A stretch of 64,000 nt of DNA from Natrialba taiwanensis DSM 12281 (GTDB taxonomy: Archaea > Halobacteriota > Halobacteria > Halobacteriales > Natrialbaceae). The stretch's first letter is position 1. Each line of letters begins with the position of its first letter. The position numbers and the translations under genes are program-made. Under the pieces are notes generated by a model. That model was not told the origin of the DNA, did not search any database, and saw only the letters and a list, made by a program, of their open reading frames with translations. Below are positions 18,686-27,194 of the stretch, piece by piece. Location of the stretch: positions 264,240 to 328,239 of the forward strand of contig NZ_AOIL01000067.1 of assembly GCF_000337595.1 (NCBI RefSeq). Reading direction: 5' to 3'.

Positions 18686-20305
18686 ATGTCTGATTGGGAT
18701 CGCCGTTCGGTACTCGCAACCGGTGCAGCGCTTTCCGTCGGGAGCGGGATGGGCTCGATCGCCGCCGGCCGGGACGACTCGGAGGAATCCGCCACCGAGT
18801 CGCTTCCGGACCCGTCGCTGGAACCGAATCCGGATCAGGACGAAGACTGGGCGTCGTTCGCCGGCGACGCCAGCCACAGCAGGAGCGTCGACGCCGGCAC
18901 CGAGTTCGATGCCGACGCGCTCGCGGCCGCCTGGTCCGTCGGATCGACCGGACCGATCGCCGTCGCCGACGACACCGTCTACACCTCGACCGCGGACGGC
19001 GTCGCCGCGTTCGACGCGGCCGACGGAACGCTCGTCTGGGAGAACACGACCGTCGACGCGAGCGACCCGGCGGTGGTCGGCGAGACGGTCTACGTCACCG
19101 GCGACGAGGTCGTGGCGCTCGATACCTCAGACGGGAGCGTCCGCTGGGAGAGCGAGTTCGACACCGACGCACTGCTCGGGAGTCCGACGGTGGCCTACGG
19201 CGCGGTCTACGTCGGCGTCGACGGGACGCTGTACGCCCTCGAAGCCGACGACGGGTCGGTTCGGTGGCGCAAGGAGTCGATCACCGCACCCCCGGACCCG
19301 GAGGCCGACGAGGAAGCGGAATACGAGTTCACCAGCTACACCGCGGCGGCGAACGGGGTCGTCTACGCCCTGTCGTGGGGCGGTGCCGTCGCGTTCGAGC
19401 CCGAAACCGGGGCCGAGGTGTGGCTCGCTCCGATACCGTACCTGGGGACGGCCGCGAAGAACACCCAGGTTCGAGCGACGGCGAGTACCGTCGCCGTCGG
19501 CAACTCGGAGGCCGAGCGCGTACTCGTGAACGCACAAACCGGCGATGACGATATTTTGGTCGCATCCGAGAGCGTCGACTGGGCGCTCGACGACGAAATT
19601 TACGTTACCGGGACCGACCACCAACTCGAGGTCGGCGCGTACGAACACGAGTACTACTGGCAGGTCGAGAGCAACGCTAACGCCGGCCACGCCGCCATCT
19701 ATGGCGAGACGGTGTACGTCTACTTTACCGATACCGACCCCGAAGGCGAGGACGCGCCACCGTACAATGCGGCTCTCGTTGCGCTGAACAAGTACGACGG
19801 AACCGAGCAGTGGGTCCTCTCGAACGACGACGTTCCCGTCGGTCACGTTCGCGCGATCAGCGACGGAACGATCTACGTCGACCGCAGCGGTGAACTCGTC
19901 GCGCTCCGAGAGGGGGCGGGTGATGAAGACGGGAACGGTGGGGGCGGTGAAGACGGCAGTGACGAAGACGGAAGTAACGAAGACGGTGATCAGGGTGACG
20001 GCGATTCGGCCGATGGCGGTAACGACGGGAACAAAGGGGCGGACGAGGGAGACGACGCGACCGAGGGAAGTGACGGAACCGGCGGCGGGAACGCCAGCGA
20101 TAACGGTGGTTCCGACGGCGGTAGTAACGGGAACGGCAACGCCAACGACAGCGCCGAAAACGGAACGTCCAACGAGACGGACGGAAGCGCCGAGGACGAT
20201 ACCGTTCCCGGATTCACGACCGGTGCCGGCATCGTCGGTGGTGCGCTCGGTCTCGAGTGGGTTCGCCGGCAGGCCGATTCGAACGCGGACGACGCGGCCG
20301 AGTAA
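18686..20305 (+). CDS. Secreted PQQ-repeat beta-propeller protein with PGF-CTERM-like tail
   Basis: 539 residues from ATG 18686. The N-terminus DRRSVLATGAALSVGSGMG is a Tat-type leader. The body (about 60-400) repeats the PQQ-propeller pattern of beta blades such as GTLVWENTTVDASDPAVVGE and GSVRWESEF, like BamB and PQQ-like quinoproteins without an obvious quinone-dehydrogenase active site. A long Gly/Asp/Asn/Ser linker (about 415-500) leads to VPGFTTGAGIVGGALGLEW followed by Arg residues. That resembles the PGF-CTERM signal cut by archaeosortase ArtA and lipidated, though the second half is atypical. Probably a surface-attached binding or scaffold protein. Confidence 0.8.
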   Translation: MSDWDRRSVLATGAALSVGSGMGSIAAGRDDSEESATESLPDPSLEPNPDQDEDWASFAGDASHSRSVDAGTEFDADALAAAWSVGSTGPIAVADDTVYTSTADGVAAFDAADGTLVWENTTVDASDPAVVGETVYVTGDEVVALDTSDGSVRWESEFDTDALLGSPTVAYGAVYVGVDGTLYALEADDGSVRWRKESITAPPDPEADEEAEYEFTSYTAAANGVVYALSWGGAVAFEPETGAEVWLAPIPYLGTAAKNTQVRATASTVAVGNSEAERVLVNAQTGDDDILVASESVDWALDDEIYVTGTDHQLEVGAYEHEYYWQVESNANAGHAAIYGETVYVYFTDTDPEGEDAPPYNAALVALNKYDGTEQWVLSNDDVPVGHVRAISDGTIYVDRSGELVALREGAGDEDGNGGGGEDGSDEDGSNEDGDQGDGDSADGGNDGNKGADEGDDATEGSDGTGGGNASDNGGSDGGSNGNGNANDSAENGTSNETDGSAEDDTVPGFTTGAGIVGGALGLEWVRRQADSNADDAAE

Positions 20306-20429
20306 CGGACGCGTCGGCCGTCGCTGACGTGATACTGTCGGCGCTGTGCTCCGTTTTGTAGCTCACGATGAGATATCCCGGCTCACTGGGCACCGGAATT
20401 GTAGCAAGGCAACGGTCGTCAGACTGCGG

Positions 20430-21683
20430 TCACTCGTCCTGATACAGCGGGTGTGCCGCACAGAGTTCGTCGACCTCCTCGCGGACCGACGCGATCACGT
20501 CCTCGTCGTTCGGCTCGTCGACGACGCGGGCGATCAGGTCCGCGACCGTTCGGCAGTCGTCCTCGTCGAAGCCGCGAGTGGTCAGCGCCGGGGTGCCGGC
20601 GCGGATGCCGCTCGGGTCGAACGGCGAGCGCGTCTCGCCGGGAACCGTGTTCCCGTTGAGGACGATGCCGGCGTCCTCGAGCGCCTCCTCGGCGTCGCCG
20701 CCGGAGGTATCGGGGTGGCTCTCGCGCAGGTCGACGAGCACGAGGTGGTTGTCGGTCCCCTCCGAGACAAGCGAGAAGCCGTGTTCGGCGAGCCGGTCGC
20801 CAAGCGCTTCGGCATTTGCGACCGTCTGTTCGGCGTACTCCTCGAACTCGGGCTCGAGCGCTTCCTTGAAGCCGACGGCCTTGCCCGCGATATTGTGCAT
20901 GAGCGGTCCGCCCTGGCCGCCGGGGAAGACGGCCGAGTCGATGTCGTCGGCGTACTCCTCGCTGGTCATCACGATGCCACCGCGGCCGGAGCGGATGGTC
21001 TTGTGTGTCGAACCCGTGACGAAGTCGGCGATGCCGACCGGCGACGAGTGAACGCCCGCGGCGACGAGGCCGGTGATGTGGGCGATGTCGGCGAGATGGA
21101 GCGCGTCGACGCTGTCTGCGGCCTCCTGAATGCGTTCCCATTCGATCTCGCGCGGGTACGCGGAGTAACCCGACACGATGATATCCGGCTCGAACTCCTC
21201 GGCGTGTTCGGCGAGGCCCTCGTAGTCGAGGTAGCCCGTCTCGGGGTCGACCTCGTACTGCTCGACGTCGTAGAGTTGCCCGACGAAGTTCGCCGGGTGG
21301 CCGTGACTGAGGTGGCCGCCGTGGTTCAGATCCAGCGAGAGGATCTTATCGCCCGGTTCGAGCATCGCGAAGTAGACGGCCTGGTTTGCCTGCGTCCCCG
21401 AATGCGGCTGGACGTTGACGTGTTCGGCCCCGAACAATTCGTTGGCACGTTCGATCGCGAGTTCTTCGACCTCGTCGGCGAACTCGCAGCCGCCGTAGTA
21501 GCGCGAGCCGGGATAGCCCTCGGCGTACTTGTTCGTCAGCGCGCTTCCCTGGGCGTCGATGACGGCGCGACTGGCGTGGTTCTCGCTCGCGATCATCTGG
21601 AGCGTCGATCGTTGGCGGTCCACCTCGCCCTCGAGCGCATCGGCGACGGCGGGATCGACCTCTCGAACGTGCTCGTGGTCCAT
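20430..21683 (-). CDS. glyA: Serine hydroxymethyltransferase
   Basis: 417 residues. PLP enzyme that interconverts serine and glycine while charging the folate one-carbon carrier. Signature elements are all present: MIASENHAS, NKYAEGYPGSRYYGG, VQPHSGTQANQAVYFA, the PLP motif TGSTHKTIRSGRGG with Lys228, and the C-terminal TPALTTRGFDEDDCRTVADL. The start at ATG 21683 is supported by a TATA element 27 bases upstream. Longer frames exist but only extend through that promoter. It is divergent from the CHAT-domain gene. Confidence 0.97.
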   Translation of the reverse strand: MDHEHVREVDPAVADALEGEVDRQRSTLQMIASENHASRAVIDAQGSALTNKYAEGYPGSRYYGGCEFADEVEELAIERANELFGAEHVNVQPHSGTQANQAVYFAMLEPGDKILSLDLNHGGHLSHGHPANFVGQLYDVEQYEVDPETGYLDYEGLAEHAEEFEPDIIVSGYSAYPREIEWERIQEAADSVDALHLADIAHITGLVAAGVHSSPVGIADFVTGSTHKTIRSGRGGIVMTSEEYADDIDSAVFPGGQGGPLMHNIAGKAVGFKEALEPEFEEYAEQTVANAEALGDRLAEHGFSLVSEGTDNHLVLVDLRESHPDTSGGDAEEALEDAGIVLNGNTVPGETRSPFDPSGIRAGTPALTTRGFDEDDCRTVADLIARVVDEPNDEDVIASVREEVDELCAAHPLYQDE

Positions 21684-21707
21684 ATCCGATGTGGTGTCTG
21701 GCTGCTG

Positions 21708-21713
21708 TATAAG
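21708..21713 (-). promoter_or_regulatory. TATA element of glyA
   Basis: TATAAG on the plus strand (CTTATA on the coding strand) is centred about 27 bases before the glyA ATG. This predicts a leaderless mRNA. Confidence 0.5.
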
Positions 21714-21832
21714 TGTACCTCTCTTCGGCAAAGCGGGCCACGAACGCAAGCGCCAGTCAGCACGATCATGTCGTCTGTTATTGATTACCATCCAATACAA
21801 CTAACTTGACTGCGTTGGATGTACCGCACCGG

Positions 21833-24052
21833 ATGCTTGTGTGGGACGCCCAACAGGATGGCCTCTCCGTCACCGACAGCGATACCGCCGCCCTTGCCGT
21901 GACCGGGACCGAGTTCAGTATCGACGAGGCCGACCCGACGCTCGACGTTCCGCGGCCGGTCGACGAAACCGTCGCGGTGACCGCACGCGAACTGCGCTTG
22001 CCCCACGCCGTCGTCTACGCGTTCCCCCGCGAATCGTCGACGCCACTCGAACTCGATCCCTGCGGCGACCCGCTCTCGCTTTCGCCCGGGGAGTACGTCG
22101 TCGACGTCGACACCGAGATCAAAACCTACCTGCAGTTTGCCGGTGCGGCGCGGATCGAGCGAACGGACGACTTCGAGTCCGTCGTCGTCTCCTTCCCCGA
22201 GCGAACGCGCGTCATCCTCGGCTTTCGTAGCCGCCACGAGTTCCCCGCGGGAACGATCACGGTTCCGGACTCACCGGCGGCCCTCGCGCAGGCGATTTCC
22301 CACCTCCCGTCCTCGCACAAGACGACGGGACCGGACCGCTCCTACCCGACGCTCCGGGGCCACCCGCCGCTGCTCGAATCGGGCGACGAACTGGCGATTC
22401 CGGACCGCGTTCGCGCCGACACGCCACGGACCGGAACCGAACTCGTCGTCCCGTCCGAGTACGAGTCGCTGTACGTCACTGCGCCGCTGGCGTACTACCT
22501 GCAGGCGCGCGTTCGAACGGACCCAACGATCAGCGGCGCACGGCTTCGCCTTCCCGAGTACGATGTCGAACGCTCCCTCCCCGGCCCGCCTCGACTCGAG
22601 CGCGAGGTCGAACAGTTGCTTCGACAGACGTTCTTCCTCGACTGTCTGGTCCGCAACGCCGGCCCCTACGGCACCGAACTCGCCGAGTCCAGACTGCTCG
22701 AGATCCTCGATCTCGACAGCGAGTCGCTGTATGCGGCCTCGCCGCAGAACCGACTCGCGACCTACCTCGACATTCCCTTCGGGGCGATCGAACACCGCCT
22801 GCCCGACTGGCACCTCGCGACGTACGTCACCCCCGAGTTCAGCCGCGCCGAGACGCTGCCGTTTCTGCTCGACCGGATGAGCCTGCTCTATCGACCCCGC
22901 ACGTCGACGCTCGAGGGGCGTGAACTCGTCGAACGATCGCTCGAGGCGTTCTACCGCGACGGCGAGCGGGCGGGAACGGGAGGGCAGATTGCGTCCGTCG
23001 ACATCGTCAAGCCCGAACTGCGCCACGGCCGGGCCCACGGCTGGCTCGCCGACGGCGTCCCCGTCGACGTCTTCACCGCTGCGCCGGAGGCCTACCACAA
23101 CCGGCTCGCGTTCCTCGACCGCACCCGCGAGGAAACCTCCGTCTGCGTCGTTCTCAACGACCCGGACATGGCCGGCGAACACGACGACGTGGCCGGGATC
23201 TACCGCTCTCGGTCCGGCGACCTCCCGATGACCGTCACCGTCGAGGACGGCCTGACGACGGCCGAACTCGCTCGCGTCTTCGAGACGGGCCACGACTTCG
23301 TCCACTACATCGGCCACTGCGAGACCGACGGTCTCTGCTGTCCCGACGGCACGCTCTCGACGACGAGTCTGGACCGCTGTACCGCTCAGACGTTCTTTCT
23401 CAATGCGTGTGGCTCCTTCTACGAGGGACGAACACTGATCGAGAAGGGCAGCGTCGCCGGAGCCGTCACCGTCACCGAGGTCCTGAACGAGCACGCGATC
23501 AAGGTCGGCTCCACGTTCGCGACGCTGCTCGTCAACGGCTTCAGCATCGAACGAGCGATGGAACTCGCACGCCGGCGCATTATGATGGGTAAGGACTACA
23601 CCGTCGTCGGCGACGGCACGCACTCGCTCACGCAGGGCGAACACCGCGTGCCCACCACCCTCCGTATCGACGAACTCGACGCAGAATACAGACGCTCCTC
23701 GCGCGCAATCCGGAACGGAGATCAGGATACGAGCACCGCAAGCACCGCGAGTACCTCGAGTACTGCGAGCAGCGACACTGACACCGACGGCACACACCAA
23801 CCACAACAGACAGCACGGACCGATAAGCCTCAGTATCTCGTCACCTTCGACTGCTACTCGACCCGCGTCACCGGCTCCTATTACTTCCCCCACACCGCCG
23901 ACAACGAGGTCGCCTACCTCTGTGGCTCCGAGTCCAATTTTATCGTCTCGAAACCCGAACTCGTAACGTTGCTCAAAGAAACGGAGGCGTCAGTGATTTA
24001 CGACGGCGATATTCACTGGTCGGACTCGCTCTGGCCGCAGTTCGATGAGTAG
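21833..24052 (+). CDS. CHAT-domain (caspase-fold) protein
   Basis: 739 residues from ATG 21833; a TTG at 21806 would add nine. The first 480 residues do not match a family I know and contain no TPR or WD repeats visible by eye. At about 380-640 is a CHAT/caspase-fold peptidase domain. The catalytic His lies in HDFVHYIGHCETDG (His495) and the catalytic Cys in FFLNACGSFYEG (Cys526), followed by GSVAGAVTVTEVLN and ATLLVNGFSIERAMELAR, the normal closing elements. A Ser/Thr-rich linker (about 640-675) precedes a conserved-looking C-terminal segment. It is probably a cytoplasmic cysteine protease; the substrate is unknown. Its neighbours are divergent glyA and a downstream TbsP-like regulator. Confidence 0.85.
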   Translation: MLVWDAQQDGLSVTDSDTAALAVTGTEFSIDEADPTLDVPRPVDETVAVTARELRLPHAVVYAFPRESSTPLELDPCGDPLSLSPGEYVVDVDTEIKTYLQFAGAARIERTDDFESVVVSFPERTRVILGFRSRHEFPAGTITVPDSPAALAQAISHLPSSHKTTGPDRSYPTLRGHPPLLESGDELAIPDRVRADTPRTGTELVVPSEYESLYVTAPLAYYLQARVRTDPTISGARLRLPEYDVERSLPGPPRLEREVEQLLRQTFFLDCLVRNAGPYGTELAESRLLEILDLDSESLYAASPQNRLATYLDIPFGAIEHRLPDWHLATYVTPEFSRAETLPFLLDRMSLLYRPRTSTLEGRELVERSLEAFYRDGERAGTGGQIASVDIVKPELRHGRAHGWLADGVPVDVFTAAPEAYHNRLAFLDRTREETSVCVVLNDPDMAGEHDDVAGIYRSRSGDLPMTVTVEDGLTTAELARVFETGHDFVHYIGHCETDGLCCPDGTLSTTSLDRCTAQTFFLNACGSFYEGRTLIEKGSVAGAVTVTEVLNEHAIKVGSTFATLLVNGFSIERAMELARRRIMMGKDYTVVGDGTHSLTQGEHRVPTTLRIDELDAEYRRSSRAIRNGDQDTSTASTASTSSTASSDTDTDGTHQPQQTARTDKPQYLVTFDCYSTRVTGSYYFPHTADNEVAYLCGSESNFIVSKPELVTLLKETEASVIYDGDIHWSDSLWPQFDE

Positions 24053-24215
24053 TCCAGTCTCACGGGCCGCCGTACGTACTCACGCGCTCTGCAAACAATG
24101 TCTGCTGATTTGAACGCTGCTGAGAGAGCAATCCACCACTTCGCAAGTAGGGCCATACATCCATCCAGAGTCGGGTACTACTGAAACCCATGCAGTTCGA
24201 TATTATCAGAACTCC

Positions 24216-24224
24216 TTTATATAA
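24216..24224 (+). promoter_or_regulatory. Candidate TATA box
   Basis: TTTATATAA is the strongest TATA-like element between the CHAT gene and the TbsP-like gene, about 210 bases ahead of the latter's ATG. It could give a long leader or serve an unseen short transcript. Confidence 0.35.
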
Positions 24225-24297
24225 CTATTCTAATTAATACACGAAATCAGATACGGATTAAACAGGAACTGTCATCGCCCGTCGCTGGCGACTATCC

Positions 24298-24334
24298 TGT
24301 TGTTCTGCGAAACCTATAGCTATAATGAACAACA
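24298..24334. promoter_or_regulatory. Nested palindrome, candidate operator
   Basis: TGTTGTTC (24298-24305) and GAACAACA (24327-24334) form a perfect 8+8 dyad spaced by 21 bases. Off-centre inside it lies the perfect 10-base palindrome TATAGCTATA (24315-24324). The spacing of two helical turns suits a dimeric regulator. Placement about 100 bases before a regulator gene suggests autoregulation, which is inference. Confidence 0.42.
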
Positions 24335-24434
24335 ACGGGACAAAAATTACCCGTTCGTCAATCAGGTGAGAAGTTCTGCCGTGAAGATGGCCACCAAAAT
24401 TAAGTACTGGGAACTCGTTTACTTCTGCAGAGAG

Positions 24435-25253
24435 ATGGTTTCGAATTTACTCAACCACCAGATTGACGATATACTCGAATCAGTCCTCGAAGACGCAAGC
24501 GGTGACGTCTACATGGTCAACCCCTCGCGGGACGCCATCGAGGAGTTCATCGCCGTCGCGACGGCGCTCGAGGGATCGCTCCCGTCGGTCCACATGCTCG
24601 CCGACGAGCGGACCCTGAAGGCGGTCATGGACGATTTCATCGTCGCCTCGAACGCGGCGGACCTCATCAGCGAGGGCGCACTCGCACTCCACACGCTCGA
24701 GGAAGCGCCGGAGAACTCGCTTTTGGTCACCGAAGACCGCGTCATCGCCGTCGTCCACGCCGGCGACCGCGTCGGCGGCCTCGTCACCGACGACGACAGT
24801 TTCGTCGAGGACACGTACGAGACCTACGCCGATCGTTGGGAGGACGCACCCGCTTACAACCTCCGGACACCGCCGATCACGGACGTTCGCGAGACCCTTT
24901 CCGACGAAATCAGCCCCGAGGCCGAGGACGACTTCACCGCGATCTTGAACTCGCTCGAGACGGCCCGTGGCGACGGCGACGGGCTCGACGAAGTGACGAT
25001 CTCGCTGCTCGTCGCGGCCAAGAACGAGGCATTGCTGTACGACATCAGCAAGTGGGGCGAGGACGTGGGCATCGCGTCGAAGGCGACCTTCAGCCGCACG
25101 AAGACCAAGCTCGAGGACATGGGCCTGATCGACACCGAAAAGGTACCGATCGACGTTGGTCGGCCGCGCCTGCGCCTGAAGATCGGCGACGACCGGCTCC
25201 GCGAGGCCGATAACGGCCAGCTCGCGACGGTCGCCCAGTCTATCCTGAACTGA
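24435..25253 (+). CDS. TbsP-like (DUF5821) transcriptional regulator
   Basis: 272 residues from ATG 24435 (MVSNLLNHQIDDILESVLE). The first 180 residues form an alpha/beta sensor-like region (GDVYMVNPSRDAIEEFIAVA, SLPSVHMLADERTLKAVMDD). The C-terminal 75 residues are a winged helix (ISLLVAAKNEALLYDISKW, IASKATFSRTKTKLEDMGL) with a wing ending in GRPRLRLKI. The architecture fits haloarchaeal TbsP, reported in Haloferax volcanii as a regulator that acts with TrmB on glucose-metabolism genes. I assign the family from memory of its pattern, so the name is tentative while the HTH is clear. Confidence 0.75.
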   Translation: MVSNLLNHQIDDILESVLEDASGDVYMVNPSRDAIEEFIAVATALEGSLPSVHMLADERTLKAVMDDFIVASNAADLISEGALALHTLEEAPENSLLVTEDRVIAVVHAGDRVGGLVTDDDSFVEDTYETYADRWEDAPAYNLRTPPITDVRETLSDEISPEAEDDFTAILNSLETARGDGDGLDEVTISLLVAAKNEALLYDISKWGEDVGIASKATFSRTKTKLEDMGLIDTEKVPIDVGRPRLRLKIGDDRLREADNGQLATVAQSILN

Positions 25254-25375
25254 GACTGGCCGGCACCGACTGTCGCATCACTGTTTCTCGCTGAACTCGA
25301 TGTCTTCCACTCGGCGGACAGCCGTTGTCGCCGGATGACGCAAACCCCAAGTTCTCGCCGCGTGAGTCCCCGACT

Positions 25376-26080
25376 ATGTACGAGGCCGTCCACGCCCACC
25401 CCGACGGACAGAGCACGGTCGCCAGACTGGCGAAGACGGCGGCCGAGTTCAGCTTCGAGGGCGTGGTCGTGCGCAATCGCGCGGACGAGCGGGCCGAGTT
25501 CGACGCCGAGCGGATCGGGGACGAGTACGGGATCGACGTGGTCGAAGGGATCGAAATCGACGCCGACGATGTCGAACAGGCAAGCGGTGCGGTCGGCAAC
25601 TACCGGACCGACGAGACGATCGTTGCGGTTGCGGGCGGAACGCCCGCGATGAACCGCTTTGCCGTGGAAAACGAGAAGGTGGACGTGCTCGCCCGGCCGA
25701 TGGCCGAGGGGGGCGACGTGAATCACGTGCTCGCGAAGGCGGCCGTCGAGAACGGCGTTCGTTTCGAGTTCGATCTCTCGGGCGTCCTTCGCACCCACGG
25801 CGGACGACGCGTGCGGATCATCCAGTCGCTGCGAAAGCTCGCGGACATCGTCGGCCACTACGACGCCCCCTACGTCGTGAGCGCGACGCCGCGATCACAC
25901 CTTGAACTCCGCGCGCCGCGAGAACTGGCGGCACTCGGCGAGCAGCTCGGCCTTTCGAGTTCGTTCGTCGAGGCGGGACTCGAAGAGTGGGGGCGGATAG
26001 CCGAGCGCAACCGCCGAATCCAGTCCGAGTCGTTCATTGAGCCAGGGGTCGAACGAGGCAGGTATGAAGAGGAGCATTGA
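25376..26080 (+). CDS. rnp3: Ribonuclease P protein component 3 (Rpp30)
   Basis: 234 residues from ATG 25376. A TIM-barrel protein subunit of archaeal RNase P, which matures tRNA 5' ends together with Pop5 and the catalytic RNA. Supporting pattern: YEAVHAHPDGQSTVARLAKT at the start, then VVEGIEIDADD, TIVAVAGGTPAMNRFAVEN, VDVLARPM, and NGVRFEFDLSGVLRTHGGRR. The GNAT/PHP-like RNase P p30 fold normally shows DVL and NHV runs like these. Its end overlaps the methyltransferase start by 17 bases, and its partner Pop5 lies two genes on, so the run looks like one operon. Confidence 0.93.
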   Translation: MYEAVHAHPDGQSTVARLAKTAAEFSFEGVVVRNRADERAEFDAERIGDEYGIDVVEGIEIDADDVEQASGAVGNYRTDETIVAVAGGTPAMNRFAVENEKVDVLARPMAEGGDVNHVLAKAAVENGVRFEFDLSGVLRTHGGRRVRIIQSLRKLADIVGHYDAPYVVSATPRSHLELRAPRELAALGEQLGLSSSFVEAGLEEWGRIAERNRRIQSESFIEPGVERGRYEEEH

Positions 26081-26690
26081 GGATCACGCCGCCCGGTTCG
26101 ACGAGATCGCAAGCGAGTACGATAACGAGAGTTCCGACGAGTATCGCGCGTGCGCGAATCTGGTTATCGAGCACGCTGCACCCGGTACGGACGATGTCGT
26201 TTTCGATCTCGGGACCGGAACGGGCGCGATCGCGCTCGCGCTGGCTCCGGACGCCGAGCGCGTCGTCGGGCGAGACATCAGCGAGGGCATGATGTCGGAA
26301 GCGGAGACGAAAGCGGCCGAGGAAGGGATCGAGAACGTCGCGTTCGGCCACGGGACGTTCCGAGAGCCCGAGTACGACGGGGACGTCGATATCGTAACGT
26401 CGAACTTCGCGATGCATCACCTGTCGGACGAGGAAAAGCGCGAGGCGATTTCGGTGATCGCCGACCTCGGGCCGCGCACGTTCGTCCTCGGGGATGTGAT
26501 GTTCTTCGGCGAGCCGAACCCGGACGAGCCGTTCTACTCGCCGGAGGTCGACGATCCGGCGACCGTTGGCTTCCTCGCGGATGCGCTTACGGACGTCGGC
26601 TTCTCACTGTCGGCCGTCGAACGCGTTCACGAGCAGGTCGGCGTGTTGGTGGCCGAGCGCGGCCGTCCCGACGCGGACCAGAACGAATGA
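26064..26690 (+). CDS. Class I SAM-dependent methyltransferase
   Basis: 208 residues. Motif I VVFDLGTGTGAIALAL, the acidic loop VVGRDISEGMMSEAE and motif IV VTSNFAMHHLSDEEKREAI define a Rossmann-fold SAM methyltransferase. The substrate is not apparent. It starts 17 bases before the end of rnp3 and its TGA overlaps the ATG of rnp2 (ATGA), so it is co-translated with two RNase P proteins. That context makes an RNA or ribonucleoprotein substrate attractive, but a small-molecule substrate fits the sequence equally well. Confidence 0.9.
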   Translation: MKRSIEDHAARFDEIASEYDNESSDEYRACANLVIEHAAPGTDDVVFDLGTGTGAIALALAPDAERVVGRDISEGMMSEAETKAAEEGIENVAFGHGTFREPEYDGDVDIVTSNFAMHHLSDEEKREAISVIADLGPRTFVLGDVMFFGEPNPDEPFYSPEVDDPATVGFLADALTDVGFSLSAVERVHEQVGVLVAERGRPDADQNE

Positions 26691-27190
26691 AACACCTTCC
26701 AAAACACCTCCGGCCGCGCTGGCGGTATCTCGCGGTCGAGATCGAGAGTTGGCCGGACGCGTCGATCGATCGTCGAGCGTTCCAGCGCGAATGCTGGTAC
26801 GCGGGCCAGAATCTGCTTGGTGATCCGGGGAGCGCACGCGCCGAGCTGTCGGTCCTGCAGTTCGAGTTCAGCGCCGACGCAGGCGTCGGTGAGGCGCTCG
26901 TCAAGGTCAGACACGGCTGGACAGACGAAGCGCGGGCAGCGCTCGCTTGCATCGACGAAATCGACGGACAGCCGGTCGGTGTTCGGGTCAGCGGTATCAG
27001 TGGCACGATCCGTGCCGCTGAAGAAAAGTATTTAGGGCGACGCGGGCAAGATTCTGAAGAGAGAAACGTCGTGTTCGGGAACGAGGAGCGAGTCGCCGTC
27101 GTGCGCGATGAATCTGTAGACGTGCGACTCGATGCGGCGTTCGCGGGGACGACAGACCTCGATTACGACTACGATTACGATTTAGCGTGA
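26687..27190 (+). CDS. rnp2: Ribonuclease P protein component 2 (Pop5)
   Basis: 167 residues. KHLPKHLRPRWRYLAVEIES at the start, ARAELSVLQFEFSADAGVGE in the middle and GVRVSGISGTIRAAEEKYLG near 110-130 are typical of Pop5, the alpha/beta sandwich that pairs with Rpp30 and activates the RNase P catalytic RNA. The C-terminus carries a run of alternating Asp and Tyr (DYDYDYDL), an acidic tail beyond the usual fold. The start overlaps the methyltransferase stop by four bases; psmA follows four bases after its stop. Confidence 0.93.
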   Translation: MKHLPKHLRPRWRYLAVEIESWPDASIDRRAFQRECWYAGQNLLGDPGSARAELSVLQFEFSADAGVGEALVKVRHGWTDEARAALACIDEIDGQPVGVRVSGISGTIRAAEEKYLGRRGQDSEERNVVFGNEERVAVVRDESVDVRLDAAFAGTTDLDYDYDYDLA

Positions 27191-27194
27191 TACT

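Larger units (their letters stand above)
24053..24434. other. AT-rich regulatory region before the TbsP-like gene
   Basis: About 380 bases, unusually A/T-rich from 24190 to 24330. It holds a good TATA-like run (TTTATATAA, 24216-24224), a nested palindrome (24298-24334), and a weaker TATA-like AAAATTAA near 24396 at the distance expected for a leaderless start at 24435. No gene is supported, though a TTG-started extension of the downstream gene to 24300 is open. Confidence 0.5.

Noticed and set aside
22271-23893. A 540-codon minus-strand frame inside the CHAT gene
   Set aside because: It lies opposite the conserved caspase-fold motifs and shows no domain, so it is a composition artefact.
24300-24434. 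N-terminal extension of the TbsP-like protein to a TTG at 24300
   Set aside because: The added 45 residues are Lys/Asn/Tyr-rich, unlike haloarchaeal coding sequence, and overlap promoter-like elements; the ATG at 24435 gives the family-type start.
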